28,414 bases of DNA from the NCBI GenBank assembly GCA_964599885.1, contig CAZRHH010000040.1:1-28414 (forward strand), written 5' to 3'. Shown piece by piece: positions 1-7,949 of the stretch. The translations under genes were made by a program, and so were the position numbers. The number at the start of each line of letters is the position of its first letter. Position 1 is the stretch's first letter. Below the pieces are notes generated by a model. That model was not told where the DNA came from and searched no databases. It saw only the letters and a program-made list of their open reading frames with translations. The stretch is from CAZRHH01 sp964599885 (GTDB lineage: Bacteria; Chloroflexota; Dehalococcoidia; DSTF01; JACRBR01).

Positions 1-2
1 GC

Positions 3-92
3 CGCCGCGCCCGTCGCGCGAAGCCTGCTCCTCGCCGCGTGGTACTCGGAGCGACGATGGTCGCGCTCGGCGCCATCGCGCCGCGTCGTTGA
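3..92 (+). CDS. Possible 3' end of an upstream gene (partial)
   Basis: A frame open from the left edge ends in TGA at 90-92. Its last residues (VVLGATMVALGAIAPRR) look like the end of a hydrophobic, basic-tailed protein. Only 29 codons are visible, so no family can be named. The frame starting at base 1 is also open here and continues into the next gene, so this call rests mainly on the membrane-like composition and on the need for a gene to the left. It could be noncoding. Confidence 0.25.
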   Translation, partial: RRARRAKPAPRRVVLGATMVALGAIAPRR

Positions 93-174
93 CTCGCGCG
101 CTTCCGGCGTCCCGTACCGCGCGTTACGCTTGATCGGCGGTGGAAGTGCAACCGCCGAACCGGAGGCGCACTGC

Positions 175-399
175 ATGAAGGTGAGCGACGAACGTCGGAC
201 GGCGTACCTCGCGGCGTACGACGACTGGCAGAGGAAGCTCGCAGCGCTGCACGAGGTCTTCCTCGACGGGACGAAGACGCTTGAGGGCGACCAAATGAAG
301 GGCCTGCTGAACCGCGAGGCGCGCGCCAAAGCGAAGTACGACGAGGCGCGGCTCGAACTGATCGGCATCCCGCAGGCCGCCGATTCGCCGTTTGACTAA
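175..399 (+). CDS. Small helical protein of unknown function (74 aa)
   Basis: I do not recognise this protein. The ATG at 175 is preferred over an earlier in-frame TTG at 130 because GGAGG (162-166) lies 8 nt before it. The product is charged and rich in Ala, Lys, Glu and Arg, with no Cys, signal peptide or membrane segment. It looks like one or two long helices (about residues 5-60) and a short acidic end. It stops 15 bp before the CcdA-like gene on the same strand, so the two are probably cotranscribed. That does not establish a role in thiol chemistry. Confidence 0.6.
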   Translation: MKVSDERRTAYLAAYDDWQRKLAALHEVFLDGTKTLEGDQMKGLLNREARAKAKYDEARLELIGIPQAADSPFD

Positions 400-414
400 C
401 CGCCGGAGCGCGCG

Positions 415-1257
415 ATGACCGAGGGCTGGGTCGACTATCTAACGGGGCCGTACGGCTTCGCCTTCGCGTTTGCGGCGGGCGTGCTCTCGTTCCTCTCTCC
501 CTGCGTGCTCCCGCTCGTGCCGGCGTACCTCGCGCACCTCACCGGGACCGCGACGACGCTCGATGCGCGCGCTGAGCGTCGCCAAACCGTCACGCACGCC
601 GCGACGTTCGTACTCGGCTTCACGCTCGTGTTCACGTTCATCGGCGCGTCGGTCGGTCTGATCGCGGCGCTCATAAGCGAAGATTCGAGCTATGCCGTCC
701 GCGATCAGCTACCGCTGCTCGGCAAGATCGCCGGCGTGTTCCTGATCATCATGGGCCTCAACCTGATCGGCATCATCCGCATCCCCTGGCTGTACCGGAC
801 GTTCACACTTGAATCGACGAACAGCAGTGTGCCAGTCGCTGTCGGTGGCGCGACCGGCGGTTCGGCGACGATGACGATGGGTGGCGGCGGACGCGGCGCC
901 GTGCCAGGCGTTGGCTACGCGAAGTCGCTCGGCGTCGGCGCGGCGTTTGCCGTCGGCTGGACGCCCTGCATCGGCCCCGTCCTCGGCGCGATCCTGACGC
1001 TCTCGATCCAGGCGTCCGACGTGGCGCAGGGTGCGTATCTCCTGCTGGTGTACTCGCTCGGCCTCGGCGTGCCGTTCATCCTCACGGGCTTCGCCGTCGT
1101 GCCGGTGACGGCGTTTCTGCGGCGGCATCGCGGCATGATGCCCGTCGTCGAAATCGTCACGGGCGTCTTCATCGTCTTCGTCGGCGCGCTCGTCTTCCTC
1201 GACGACCTGACGATCTTCAACAAGTACTTCGACTTCTTCGGTCTAAGCAGGATCTAG
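415..1257 (+). CDS. ccdA: CcdA/DsbD-family thiol-disulfide membrane transporter
   Basis: Members of this family carry reducing equivalents from cytoplasmic thioredoxin across the membrane to extracytoplasmic acceptors such as cytochrome c maturation or thiol-repair proteins. The 280-residue product has about six hydrophobic segments. The two diagnostic Pro-Cys sites are present: FLSPCVLPLVP with Cys30 in the first segment, and GWTPCIGP with Cys185 near the fourth. Between the two halves is a Gly/Thr/Met-rich linker (about residues 142-168) that most relatives lack or have shorter. The ATG follows GGAG (405-408). The gene's last 41 bases overlap the end of the convergent permease gene. No cytochrome c synthesis genes are visible, so the acceptor is unknown. 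Confidence 0.88.
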   Translation: MTEGWVDYLTGPYGFAFAFAAGVLSFLSPCVLPLVPAYLAHLTGTATTLDARAERRQTVTHAATFVLGFTLVFTFIGASVGLIAALISEDSSYAVRDQLPLLGKIAGVFLIIMGLNLIGIIRIPWLYRTFTLESTNSSVPVAVGGATGGSATMTMGGGGRGAVPGVGYAKSLGVGAAFAVGWTPCIGPVLGAILTLSIQASDVAQGAYLLLVYSLGLGVPFILTGFAVVPVTAFLRRHRGMMPVVEIVTGVFIVFVGALVFLDDLTIFNKYFDFFGLSRI

Positions 1258-3001
1258 CATCGACAGGTGGGATCGAGGGATCGGGGTCGCTCAGTGCCGC
1301 CTCGGGTTGGGTGGCGAGTTCTCCGACCTCGCCGCGCTCGGTGAGCGACGCTGCGAGCAGGTTGAGCGCGAACAGCATCAGGAAGAGCGCCGCCGCCGGA
1401 AACGCGAAGACGTGCGGGTAATCGAGAAACGCGCTCGCGCGTATGTCGCCGCCGAGATTCCCGTCGCCCGGATAACCGCCAAAGCCAAGAAAGCTGATCG
1501 TCGCTTCCGTGAGTATCGCCAGTGCGGCGATGCGGCACGCTTGCGCCGCGACCAGCGGCCAATTTCTGCGCGCGCTGTCACTCGCAAAGGCGACGAATCC
1601 GGGCGTGGCGTTGCCGGAGCTGACTCCCGTGCTCCCGCGGAACGCTCCGATCAGCTCGACGCCGGCGATGAAGCCGAGCAGCGCGACGGCTGCCGCGGGA
1701 ATCGCCCTCCCTCCAAAATTGATGGACGCGACGGCGAGAACCGGCCAGAGCAGAGGCACTGTCTCCCAGCGCGCGCTGACAGTGCCAATCGCGTTCAGCA
1801 TGGTAGTGCGGCCACGACCAGCGTACACCAGTCCGAGCGCAACCAGCACGCCGGCGCCCAACGCCAGGACGGCCGGCGCGGCGAACCACGCCGATGTGCG
1901 AACGCCGTCGATGACGCGACTGAGCATGTCTCTACCGAGGCCGTCGGTGCCGAACGGGTGCGCCACGGATGGCCCCACGCCGCCGTCGGACGCGCCGAAG
2001 TCGCGCGTACTCTCCGGCACGATCGCTGGCGCGAGAAGCGCAAGCGCGACGAACACGACGACCAGCATTGCGGCGAAGGCGACGAGGGGCGCGCGCAACA
2101 AGCGGCGAGCGCCGTGCGCTGCGATCGACGGATCGGCCGCAAGATAGCGGCGATGCGGTACGAACGTGCTGACTGCAAATGCAGCGAAGAGCGCGAAGGT
2201 CAACAGCGTCTGCAGCACCAACAGGTCCTCGCGAAGCACCGCCTGGTAGAACCAGCGCGCTTCGCCGTCGACTGAGAAGGTTTGCTCAGCGATGATCGCG
2301 CCGACGAGGACGAGCGGGAACGCGCGTGCTGCGGCGACGGCGGCGTCGCGTACGCCGTCAGCCCACGCGGTGTCGTGCGCGTGCGGTTCCCTTTTCGCCG
2401 GTAGCAACAACGCGCATGACGCGCCGACTGCGATCGCTGCGGGGATGAACAGGCGAAACTGGTGCCATGGATCTTCATAGAACGGCGCATAACCGTATGG
2501 CGACTCGGGACCGACTGGGGAGTAGTCCCACCAACGCGCGGGCAGGACCAGGAGCAGTGGCACAGACACCGCCACCGGGATGGCCGCCAGAAACGCCCAG
2601 GTCGCGACGGCGCCACGTCTGGCGCCAGCACGTTCGCGCAGCACCTGCAGCGCGAAGCTGAACGCGGCGGCGAACACAAGGCTCAGCCCGGCGAGCTGCG
2701 CCGTCGGTGGCAGCCTGCGCCACGCCTCGTCTCGGATGTCCCGATCGGTGAAGACAGATCGGCCGAAATCGCCGATTACGGCATCGCCAAGCCAGTACGC
2801 ATAGCCACGATACAGCGGCTCGTCAAGACGGAGGTCATGTTCGATCTGCTCGATGATATCGGGCGGCGCACCCTGAAACGCGATCATGACGGAACGACCG
2901 TCATTCCACGGCCCCCAGATCAGCGTGTATGACATCGCCGACGCGAGAACGAAGATCAGCGGCAGCGACGCCACCCGCAACAAGAAGCCACGCCACGTCA
3001 T
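1217..3001 (-). CDS. Fused DppB-DppC-like ABC transporter permease
   Basis: Two peptide/nickel-type permease domains lie in one 594-residue chain. The N-terminal half resembles DppB: membrane segment, then DLRLDEPLYRGYAYWLGD and GDFGRSVFTD, a paired RLPPT site, and GYAPFYEDPW. The C-terminal half resembles DppC: HPFGTDGLGRDMLSRVIDG and EATISFLGFGG. The ATG at 3001 is chosen over a TTG at 3031 because GGGAG stands 6 nt upstream. DppB and DppC are normally separate proteins that pair with two ATPases and a binding protein; none is nearby. The cytoplasmic EAA loops that dock the ATPases are hard to find in either half. The gene lies 47 bp after rarA on the same strand. It may be a specialised or decayed importer; the substrate is unknown. 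Confidence 0.8.
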   Translation of the reverse strand: MTWRGFLLRVASLPLIFVLASAMSYTLIWGPWNDGRSVMIAFQGAPPDIIEQIEHDLRLDEPLYRGYAYWLGDAVIGDFGRSVFTDRDIRDEAWRRLPPTAQLAGLSLVFAAAFSFALQVLRERAGARRGAVATWAFLAAIPVAVSVPLLLVLPARWWDYSPVGPESPYGYAPFYEDPWHQFRLFIPAAIAVGASCALLLPAKREPHAHDTAWADGVRDAAVAAARAFPLVLVGAIIAEQTFSVDGEARWFYQAVLREDLLVLQTLLTFALFAAFAVSTFVPHRRYLAADPSIAAHGARRLLRAPLVAFAAMLVVVFVALALLAPAIVPESTRDFGASDGGVGPSVAHPFGTDGLGRDMLSRVIDGVRTSAWFAAPAVLALGAGVLVALGLVYAGRGRTTMLNAIGTVSARWETVPLLWPVLAVASINFGGRAIPAAAVALLGFIAGVELIGAFRGSTGVSSGNATPGFVAFASDSARRNWPLVAAQACRIAALAILTEATISFLGFGGYPGDGNLGGDIRASAFLDYPHVFAFPAAALFLMLFALNLLAASLTERGEVGELATQPEAALSDPDPSIPPVDARSCLDRRSRSTC

Positions 3002-3048
3002 AGCCGCTCCCAGCCCGACTGCTGGACGCAATCATACGGCAGGAGTGG

Positions 3049-4461
3049 CTACGGCGTCTCGCGCTCCGTGTCGCTCGTCGCGCTTCCCGCGCCCCGTTTC
3101 TCGCTTCCCGCTTCCTTCTCCCGCGCGCGGCGGCCTTCCCAGCCGCGCGGCGTCGGCGTGTAGTAACGATGACCCGCAACCCGATCGGGCAGGTGCTGCT
3201 GCTCGACTTCGCCGCCCTCGTAGTCGTGCGCGTACTTGTAGCCCGAGCCGTAACCCATCTGCTTCATCATGCCCGTGACGGCGTTGCGCAGGTGCAGCGG
3301 CACCGGATCGTTGCGCGTGGCCTCGACATCGCGCAGCGCGGCGCCATACGCGGAGCCGGTGCTGTTGCTCTTCGGCGCCAACGCCAGATACAGCGCTGTC
3401 TCGGCAAGAGGAAAGAAGCCCTCCGGCATGCCGATGAAGTGCACCGCCTGCTGGCACGCCGTCGCGACGAGCATCGCCATCGGATCGGCGAGTCCGACGT
3501 CCTCCGACGCGAGGATCACCATACGGCGGACGATAAACAGCGGATCCTCGCCCGCCTCGATCATGCGAGCCAGCCAGTACAGCGTCGCATCCGGATCGGA
3601 GCCGCGCACCGACTTGATGAACGCCGAGATCGTGTCGTAGTGCGCGTCGCCCTGCCGGTCGTAGAGATACGTCCGGTGCTGCAACGCCTCTTCGACGTCC
3701 GCGACTGTGACCTTGGGCCCCTCGCCGCCACGCGCCTTCATGCCAAGCACTGCCGCTTCGAGCGCATTGAGCGCTATCCGCGCGTCGCCGCCCGTCGACG
3801 CGGCGAGCGCTTCGACCGCATCATCGTCGACCGCGACGCCAACTCCGCCAAGCCCGCGCTGCACATCACCGAGTGCACCGCGGATGATGCGTTCGAGATG
3901 CTCCGGCTCGAGCTGCTTGAGCGCGAACACGCGCGAACGCGAGAGCAGCGGGCCGATCACCTCAAACGACGGATTCTCGGTCGTCGCGCCGATGAGCGTG
4001 ATCGTGCCGTCCTCGACGAAGGGCAGGATCGCGTCCTGCTGCGCCTTGTTGAAACGGTGAATTTCGTCGATGAATAGCACGGTGCGGCCGGCTCCCATCC
4101 GATGCCGGTCGCGCGATTCGGCCGTGACACGGCGCAGATCGGCGACGCCCGACGAGACCGCGCTGATCGGCACGAACGTCGCTTCGGTGCTGCCGACGAT
4201 GATGCGTGCGAGCGTCGTCTTGCCGGTGCCGGGCGGACCCCAGAGGATCATCGACGGCAGGTTGCCCGATTCGGCGAGCCGCCGCAGGATGTGCCCTTCG
4301 CCGACGAGATGCTCCTGCCCGACGTATTCATCGAACGTGCGCGGGCGCATGCGCGCGGCGAGCGGCGCCGACGCGAGTACGCCGTCATCGGCGGGCGCAT
4401 CGGGCGCGAACATCGGCGCCGAACGAGCGACGGACTTGCGCGCGGGCGTCTTTCTGGGCAT
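3049..4461 (-). CDS. rarA: Replication-associated recombination ATPase RarA (MgsA)
   Basis: RarA is a clamp-loader-like AAA+ ATPase that acts at stalled replication forks. The 470-residue product shows Walker A GPPGTGKT (75-82), Walker B VLFIDEIH (128-135), the sensor stretch GATTENPSF, and the C-terminal tetramerisation and MgsA region (DAHYDTISAFIKSVRGSDPDA, split here by function not by gene). The start is ATG 4461: upstream codons only read through a tandem repeat, and TATACT (4468-4473, minus sense) ends 6 nt before ATG with no Shine-Dalgarno site, so the message is probably leaderless. The last 25-30 residues, rich in Glu, Arg, Lys, Ser and Gly, are encoded by a 7-bp-period repeat and are probably not part of the ancestral protein. 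Confidence 0.95.
   Translation of the reverse strand: MPRKTPARKSVARSAPMFAPDAPADDGVLASAPLAARMRPRTFDEYVGQEHLVGEGHILRRLAESGNLPSMILWGPPGTGKTTLARIIVGSTEATFVPISAVSSGVADLRRVTAESRDRHRMGAGRTVLFIDEIHRFNKAQQDAILPFVEDGTITLIGATTENPSFEVIGPLLSRSRVFALKQLEPEHLERIIRGALGDVQRGLGGVGVAVDDDAVEALAASTGGDARIALNALEAAVLGMKARGGEGPKVTVADVEEALQHRTYLYDRQGDAHYDTISAFIKSVRGSDPDATLYWLARMIEAGEDPLFIVRRMVILASEDVGLADPMAMLVATACQQAVHFIGMPEGFFPLAETALYLALAPKSNSTGSAYGAALRDVEATRNDPVPLHLRNAVTGMMKQMGYGSGYKYAHDYEGGEVEQQHLPDRVAGHRYYTPTPRGWEGRRAREKEAGSEKRGAGSATSDTERETP
3063..3125. repeat. 7-bp-period TTCCCGC repeat at the 3' end of rarA
   Basis: In exact 7-bp phase: gctccgt, gtcgctc, gtcgcgc, ttcccgc, gccccgt, ttctcgc, ttcccgc, ttccttc, tcccgcg. 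The array lies within the last 25-30 codons of rarA and is related to the array at 16811-16852. Confidence 0.7.
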
Positions 4462-4467
4462 ACGGCA

Positions 4468-4473
4468 AGTATA
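4468..4473 (-). promoter_or_regulatory. -10 box (TATACT) of rarA, probably leaderless
   Basis: On the minus strand, TATACT is followed by six bases (TGCCGT) and then ATG 4461. No Shine-Dalgarno sequence is present. Confidence 0.6.
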
Positions 4474-4498
4474 TGGCGCGTGGTGCTGTGTCCGACGG

Positions 4499-4526
4499 CT
4501 GGTGTCTGGTGTTTGGTGTCTGGTTT
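4499..4526. repeat. Four 7-bp CTGGTGT repeats between rarA and DUF1385 gene
   Basis: ctggtgt, ctggtgt, ttggtgt and ctggttt follow in exact phase. The array sits about 25 bp upstream of the rarA -10 box in the divergent spacer. In the minus-strand frame it reads as a false N-terminal extension of RarA. Confidence 0.8.
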
Positions 4527-4599
4527 CGCTCGGGGGCGAAGCAGCGGATCCCACCACGAAAGTGGATAAGCGATTCGTTGTCGGTTAGGCTCAGAGCAG

Positions 4600-5523
4600 A
4601 TGCCTGACTCGCACGCCCATAGTTACTACGGTGGCCAGGCCGTCATCGAAGGCGTGATGATACGCGGCCCGCGGCATATGGCTGTCGCGGTACGGTCGCC
4701 CGATGGCACGATCGTCCATCGCGCGGAGGAGCTTTCGGGCGTGATGGCGGGCTCGATCCGCCAGATTCCCGTGCTGCGCGGCATGATCGTGCTGTACGAG
4801 ACGCTATCGCTCGGTATTCGTGCGCTCACGTGGTCATCGATGATCGCGGCGGGGCGGGACGCGCAGGAAGTCAGCAAGGCGCAGATGCTGACGTCGCTAG
4901 CCTTCGCGCTCGGATTCGTCATCGCGATCTTCTTCGTCGGCCCGGTGCTGCTGACGGGTTGGCTCGGGCAGTTCTTCGGCAACGACTACATCGAAGTGAC
5001 GATTGAGGGCGTGCTGCGTCTCGCGATGCTGATCGCCTATATGTGGCTGATCGGCCGGCTTCCGGAGGTGCGGCGTGTGTTCGCATATCACGGGGCGGAG
5101 CATCGCGCGATTCACGCGTACGAACACGGGCGCGTGCTGACGCCCCAGGCGGTGCGCGAGTACCCGAACGCGCATCCACGCTGCGGAACCGCGTTCCTGC
5201 TGACGGTGATGGTGCTGGCACTTTTTCTGTTCATCGCGCTCGGCACGCCACCGATCTGGATGCGACTGATCGAACGCATCGTGCTGATCCCGCTGATTGC
5301 GGCCGTCGCGTACGAACTGTTGCGCCTTGGCCAGCGCTATGGGGACGCGCCGATCGTCGGGTTGCTCTACAAGCCGAACCTCTGGCTGCAATCGTTCACC
5401 ACGCGCGATCCGGACGATGATCAGATCGAAGTCGCGATCTCCGCGCTCGAACATGCGCTCGCGCTCGACCAGCCGATCGTCAAGTCGGAAGAGCCGCGAC
5501 TTGCCGACGAACCGCTTGCTTAG
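4600..5523 (+). CDS. DUF1385 (YqhQ-family) membrane protein
   Basis: The family signature YYGGQAVIEGVMIRGP is at residues 9-24, and the second conserved block (YHGAEHRAIHAYE, then HPRCGTAFL) lies in the middle of this 307-residue protein. It has about four membrane segments, two near residues 105-150 and two near 200-245. The family is widespread in Firmicutes, Chloroflexi and Thermotogae; its biochemical role is not established, so none is given. The ATG at 4600 lacks a clear Shine-Dalgarno sequence. TAGGCT at 4586-4591 fits a TANNNT -10 box 8 nt upstream, so this gene may also be leaderless. It is divergent from rarA and its stop overlaps the convergent hisI stop by 4 bases. Confidence 0.88.
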   Translation: MPDSHAHSYYGGQAVIEGVMIRGPRHMAVAVRSPDGTIVHRAEELSGVMAGSIRQIPVLRGMIVLYETLSLGIRALTWSSMIAAGRDAQEVSKAQMLTSLAFALGFVIAIFFVGPVLLTGWLGQFFGNDYIEVTIEGVLRLAMLIAYMWLIGRLPEVRRVFAYHGAEHRAIHAYEHGRVLTPQAVREYPNAHPRCGTAFLLTVMVLALFLFIALGTPPIWMRLIERIVLIPLIAAVAYELLRLGQRYGDAPIVGLLYKPNLWLQSFTTRDPDDDQIEVAISALEHALALDQPIVKSEEPRLADEPLA

Positions 5524-5843
5524 GTCGGCGCGAGTTCCTCGACGTCGTTGAAGAAGCAGCATGCGGCGCCCGTGTGACAGACGGCGCCACCGACCATGTT
5601 GACGCGGACGAGCAGCGCGTTATTCTCGCAATCAGCCTTGATGGAGCGTACATCGAGGAAGTCGCCGCTCGTCGCGCCCTTGTGCCAGATCTCTTTGCGG
5701 CTGCGGCTCCAGAACACGACCTGACCTTTGTCCTTCGTCATCTGCAGCGTTTCGGCGTTCATGTAGCCGAGCATCAGCACGACATCCGTCTGGTCGTCCT
5801 GAATGACGGCAGGGATCAATCCCTGTGCGTTGTAGTTGAGCAT
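5520..5843 (-). CDS. hisI: Phosphoribosyl-AMP cyclohydrolase
   Basis: HisI opens the purine ring of phosphoribosyl-AMP in the third step of histidine synthesis, in the cytoplasm. The 107-residue product is the stand-alone form, without a HisE pyrophosphohydrolase domain. Visible family motifs are VVFWSRSRKEIWHKGATSG, the metal-site DCENNALL, and VCHTGAACCF with the zinc-binding cysteines. GGAGGGAG lies a few bases before the ATG. It follows hisF by 75 bp on the same strand, so both are probably on one message. HisE and the other his genes are not in the window. Confidence 0.95.
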   Translation of the reverse strand: MLNYNAQGLIPAVIQDDQTDVVLMLGYMNAETLQMTKDKGQVVFWSRSRKEIWHKGATSGDFLDVRSIKADCENNALLVRVNMVGGAVCHTGAACCFFNDVEELAPT

Positions 5844-5918
5844 CGTCGTTCTCCCTCCGCGCGCGGGCGCGCGATATTTACCGCGTGATGTGGTGGTGTC
5901 AGACGCGCCGGCGCCGGC

Positions 5919-6677
5919 TCAGAGCCGGACCGGCACCTGATGGGCGTCCATGTACCGCTTCGCTTCGCCGATCGAATACTCGCCGAAGTGAAATATGCTG
6001 GCCGCCAGCACCGCGTCCGCCTTGCCATCGACAACGGCGTCGACGAGATGCTGCGGGTGACCGCAGCCGCCGCTGGCGATCACCGGCACTTCAACCGCCT
6101 CGCTGATGGCGCGCGTGAGTGGGATGTCGTAGCCGTCTTTGTGGCCGTCCGTATCCATGCTTGTCACGAGCAGCTCGCCGGCGCCAAGTTCGACAGCGCG
6201 CTTCGCCCACTCAATAGCGTCGAGGCCGGTCGTGCGGCGACCGCCGTGCGTGTACACCTCCCAACGTCCTTCGCCGACTGCCTTCGCATCGATCGCGACA
6301 ACGATGCACTGCGATCCGAACCGCTCGGCCGACACAGCGACGAGCCGCGGATCGGCAACCGCAGCACTGTTCAGCGACACCTTGTCGGCGCCGAGTTCAA
6401 GCAGCACACGGATGTCACTGTCACTGCGCACGCCGCCGCCGACTGTGAACGGGATGAACAGTTCATCGGCGGTGCGTTCCACCATGTCGTACACAGTCGT
6501 ACGCTCGTCGCTTGACGCTGTTATGTCGAGGAACACCAGCTCGTCGGCACCCTCCCGGTCGTAGATCTTCGCCAGTTCAACGGGATCGCCCGCGTCGCGC
6601 AGCTCTACGAACGAGATGCCCTTCACGACACGTCCGTTGGCGACGTCGAAACACGGAATAACGCGCTTGGTCAGCAT
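5919..6677 (-). CDS. hisF: Imidazole glycerol phosphate synthase, cyclase subunit
   Basis: HisF is the TIM-barrel cyclase that joins ammonia from HisH to PRFAR, giving IGP and AICAR in histidine synthesis. The 252-residue product has the standard length. Catalytic Asp11 (RVIPCFDV) and the second catalytic Asp (VVAIDAK, about residue 130) are present, as are phosphate-binding loops such as PFTVGGGVRS and VIASGGCG. ATG 6677 is chosen over 6695 because MLTKRVIPCFDV is the usual family N-terminus. There is no Shine-Dalgarno site; TACCAT (minus sense, 6686-6691) lies 8 nt upstream and may be a -10 box of a leaderless message. HisH is not seen here. Confidence 0.96.
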   Translation of the reverse strand: MLTKRVIPCFDVANGRVVKGISFVELRDAGDPVELAKIYDREGADELVFLDITASSDERTTVYDMVERTADELFIPFTVGGGVRSDSDIRVLLELGADKVSLNSAAVADPRLVAVSAERFGSQCIVVAIDAKAVGEGRWEVYTHGGRRTTGLDAIEWAKRAVELGAGELLVTSMDTDGHKDGYDIPLTRAISEAVEVPVIASGGCGHPQHLVDAVVDGKADAVLAASIFHFGEYSIGEAKRYMDAHQVPVRL

Positions 6678-6735
6678 GGTGATGCATGGTAACAAACGCT
6701 CGCCCGATCGCCGCCCGCCGCGAGTCCCAGAGACC

Positions 6736-6741
6736 TATACT
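6736..6741 (+). promoter_or_regulatory. -10 box (TATACT) of the APH-fold gene at 6783
   Basis: TATACT lies about 41 bp before ATG 6783, and AAGGAAGG (6768-6776) is the ribosome-binding site, so this message has an ordinary leader, in contrast to its leaderless-looking neighbours. No clear -35 box. Confidence 0.45.
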
Positions 6742-6782
6742 CTCGGCGGGAAGTCGACTTAGGGGCAAGGAAGGAAGACCGT

Positions 6783-7949
6783 ATGGGCACCGCCGTGACA
6801 CCCCGCACTATCGAAGAGATCACGCCGGAGTTTTTGACGCCGGCGGCGCGCCGGCTGTTGCGAGACGAGAGCGCGCACGTCAGTGCCGTCCGCATCGGCG
6901 CATCTGAGCCGTTCGAGTATCCGAAGTTCGGCAACAAAAGCTTCGACATCCTTGAGTTCGACTACGAGACCGCAACGGGCGCCGGCAGTTCGTCGATGAT
7001 CCTGCGCCGCCGGGCGCCGCGCGATGCCGTCTCGACGCTGATCGGCGATCTGCATCATCGCGAGTTGCTGGCGTTCAAGTGCGGTTTGCTCGACGAAATG
7101 CCGAAGACGTTTCACCACCCGTATCTCGACGTCGTCCACGACGAGGAGCACGGCCAGTTCTGGGCGCTGCTTGAAGATGTCAGCGCCGACATGACGAACC
7201 TCGGAATCGTCGACGCCTGCTCCGAGGAGCAGATGCGCACGGTGCTCTCGCATCTCGCTGCGTTTCACGCGCACTTCTGGGAACGCGACGACGTGCTGTC
7301 GCAGCCGTGGCTGATGAGCCTGCGCACGCCCGTCGACTACTGGTACAAGCTGGTCGTGGAAGTCGTGGACGATGAGCCGAATCCGTCGGAGGCGACGGCG
7401 TACATCATCTCCCAATGGCCGTGGTTGCCGGGCGGCATTCGCGCGCTGCTCGACGCGCTCGAACCATCGACGCGCGAACTCGTGATCAATCTCTTCCGCG
7501 ATCCGGAACGGCTTCTCCGCGCAGTCGAGGGCATGCCGCTGACGCTTTGCCACTATGATTTCGACAACCGCAACCTCGGCATGCGCTACGGGCCCGACGG
7601 TCCACTCACGACGGTGATCGATTGGGAGATCATCGGTGTGGGCGTGTTCGGCGTGTCGGACGTGGGGCGGTTCCTGCAGTACCAGCAACCCGCAAACACG
7701 GCCGAGCTGCTGGAGTTTTACGTCGCCGAGCTGGAGCGTAATCTCGGCCACGGAATAGATCGCGACAGCTTCTACAAGGCGTACGAGATCGTGACCGTCG
7801 CGATATGGCAGATCGTCGGATTCCTGTTCGGATCGATGGTGTCGTCACCCGACGCGCCCGTCCCGCCGGAACAGCGGGACGGGATGCGCCAGCGCGTGTA
7901 CGCCGACGTTGCGGCGATCGAGGCGTTGGCGCGCAAGTGGCTGACGTAG
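6783..7949 (+). CDS. APH-fold phosphotransferase, substrate unknown
   Basis: The 388-residue product belongs to the aminoglycoside phosphotransferase / ecdysteroid-kinase-like superfamily. The Brenner-type catalytic loop reads CHYDFDNRN, with His257, catalytic Asp259 and Asn264, so Tyr replaces the usual Gly. The metal-binding Asp280 is in VIDWEIIG. ALLEDVSADM marks the hinge region. The ATG is preceded by AAGGAAGG (6768-6776), and TATACT at 6736-6741 gives a leader of about 35 nt. Relatives phosphorylate small hydroxylated molecules or are uncharacterised, and antibiotic resistance should not be assumed. The stop codon abuts that of the convergent methyltransferase. Confidence 0.82.
   Translation: MGTAVTPRTIEEITPEFLTPAARRLLRDESAHVSAVRIGASEPFEYPKFGNKSFDILEFDYETATGAGSSSMILRRRAPRDAVSTLIGDLHHRELLAFKCGLLDEMPKTFHHPYLDVVHDEEHGQFWALLEDVSADMTNLGIVDACSEEQMRTVLSHLAAFHAHFWERDDVLSQPWLMSLRTPVDYWYKLVVEVVDDEPNPSEATAYIISQWPWLPGGIRALLDALEPSTRELVINLFRDPERLLRAVEGMPLTLCHYDFDNRNLGMRYGPDGPLTTVIDWEIIGVGVFGVSDVGRFLQYQQPANTAELLEFYVAELERNLGHGIDRDSFYKAYEIVTVAIWQIVGFLFGSMVSSPDAPVPPEQRDGMRQRVYADVAAIEALARKWLT

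Noticed and set aside
1307..2275. Long plus-strand open frame (322 codons) opposite the permease gene
   Set aside because: Highly charged, Arg/Glu/Asp/Gln-rich shadow typical of the reverse strand of a GC-rich gene; the minus strand has clear permease motifs.
4462..4557. N-terminal extension of RarA
   Set aside because: The extension only translates the CTGGTGT repeat and crosses the -10 box; RarA homologues do not have it.
5914..5928. Intrinsic terminator after hisF (CCGGCT-CAG-AGCCGG)
   Set aside because: The hairpin covers the stop codon, lacks a T-run, and hisI follows on the same strand.
6759..7751. 330-codon minus-strand open frame over the APH-fold gene
   Set aside because: Reverse-strand shadow with no motif; the plus strand encodes the kinase loop and metal site.
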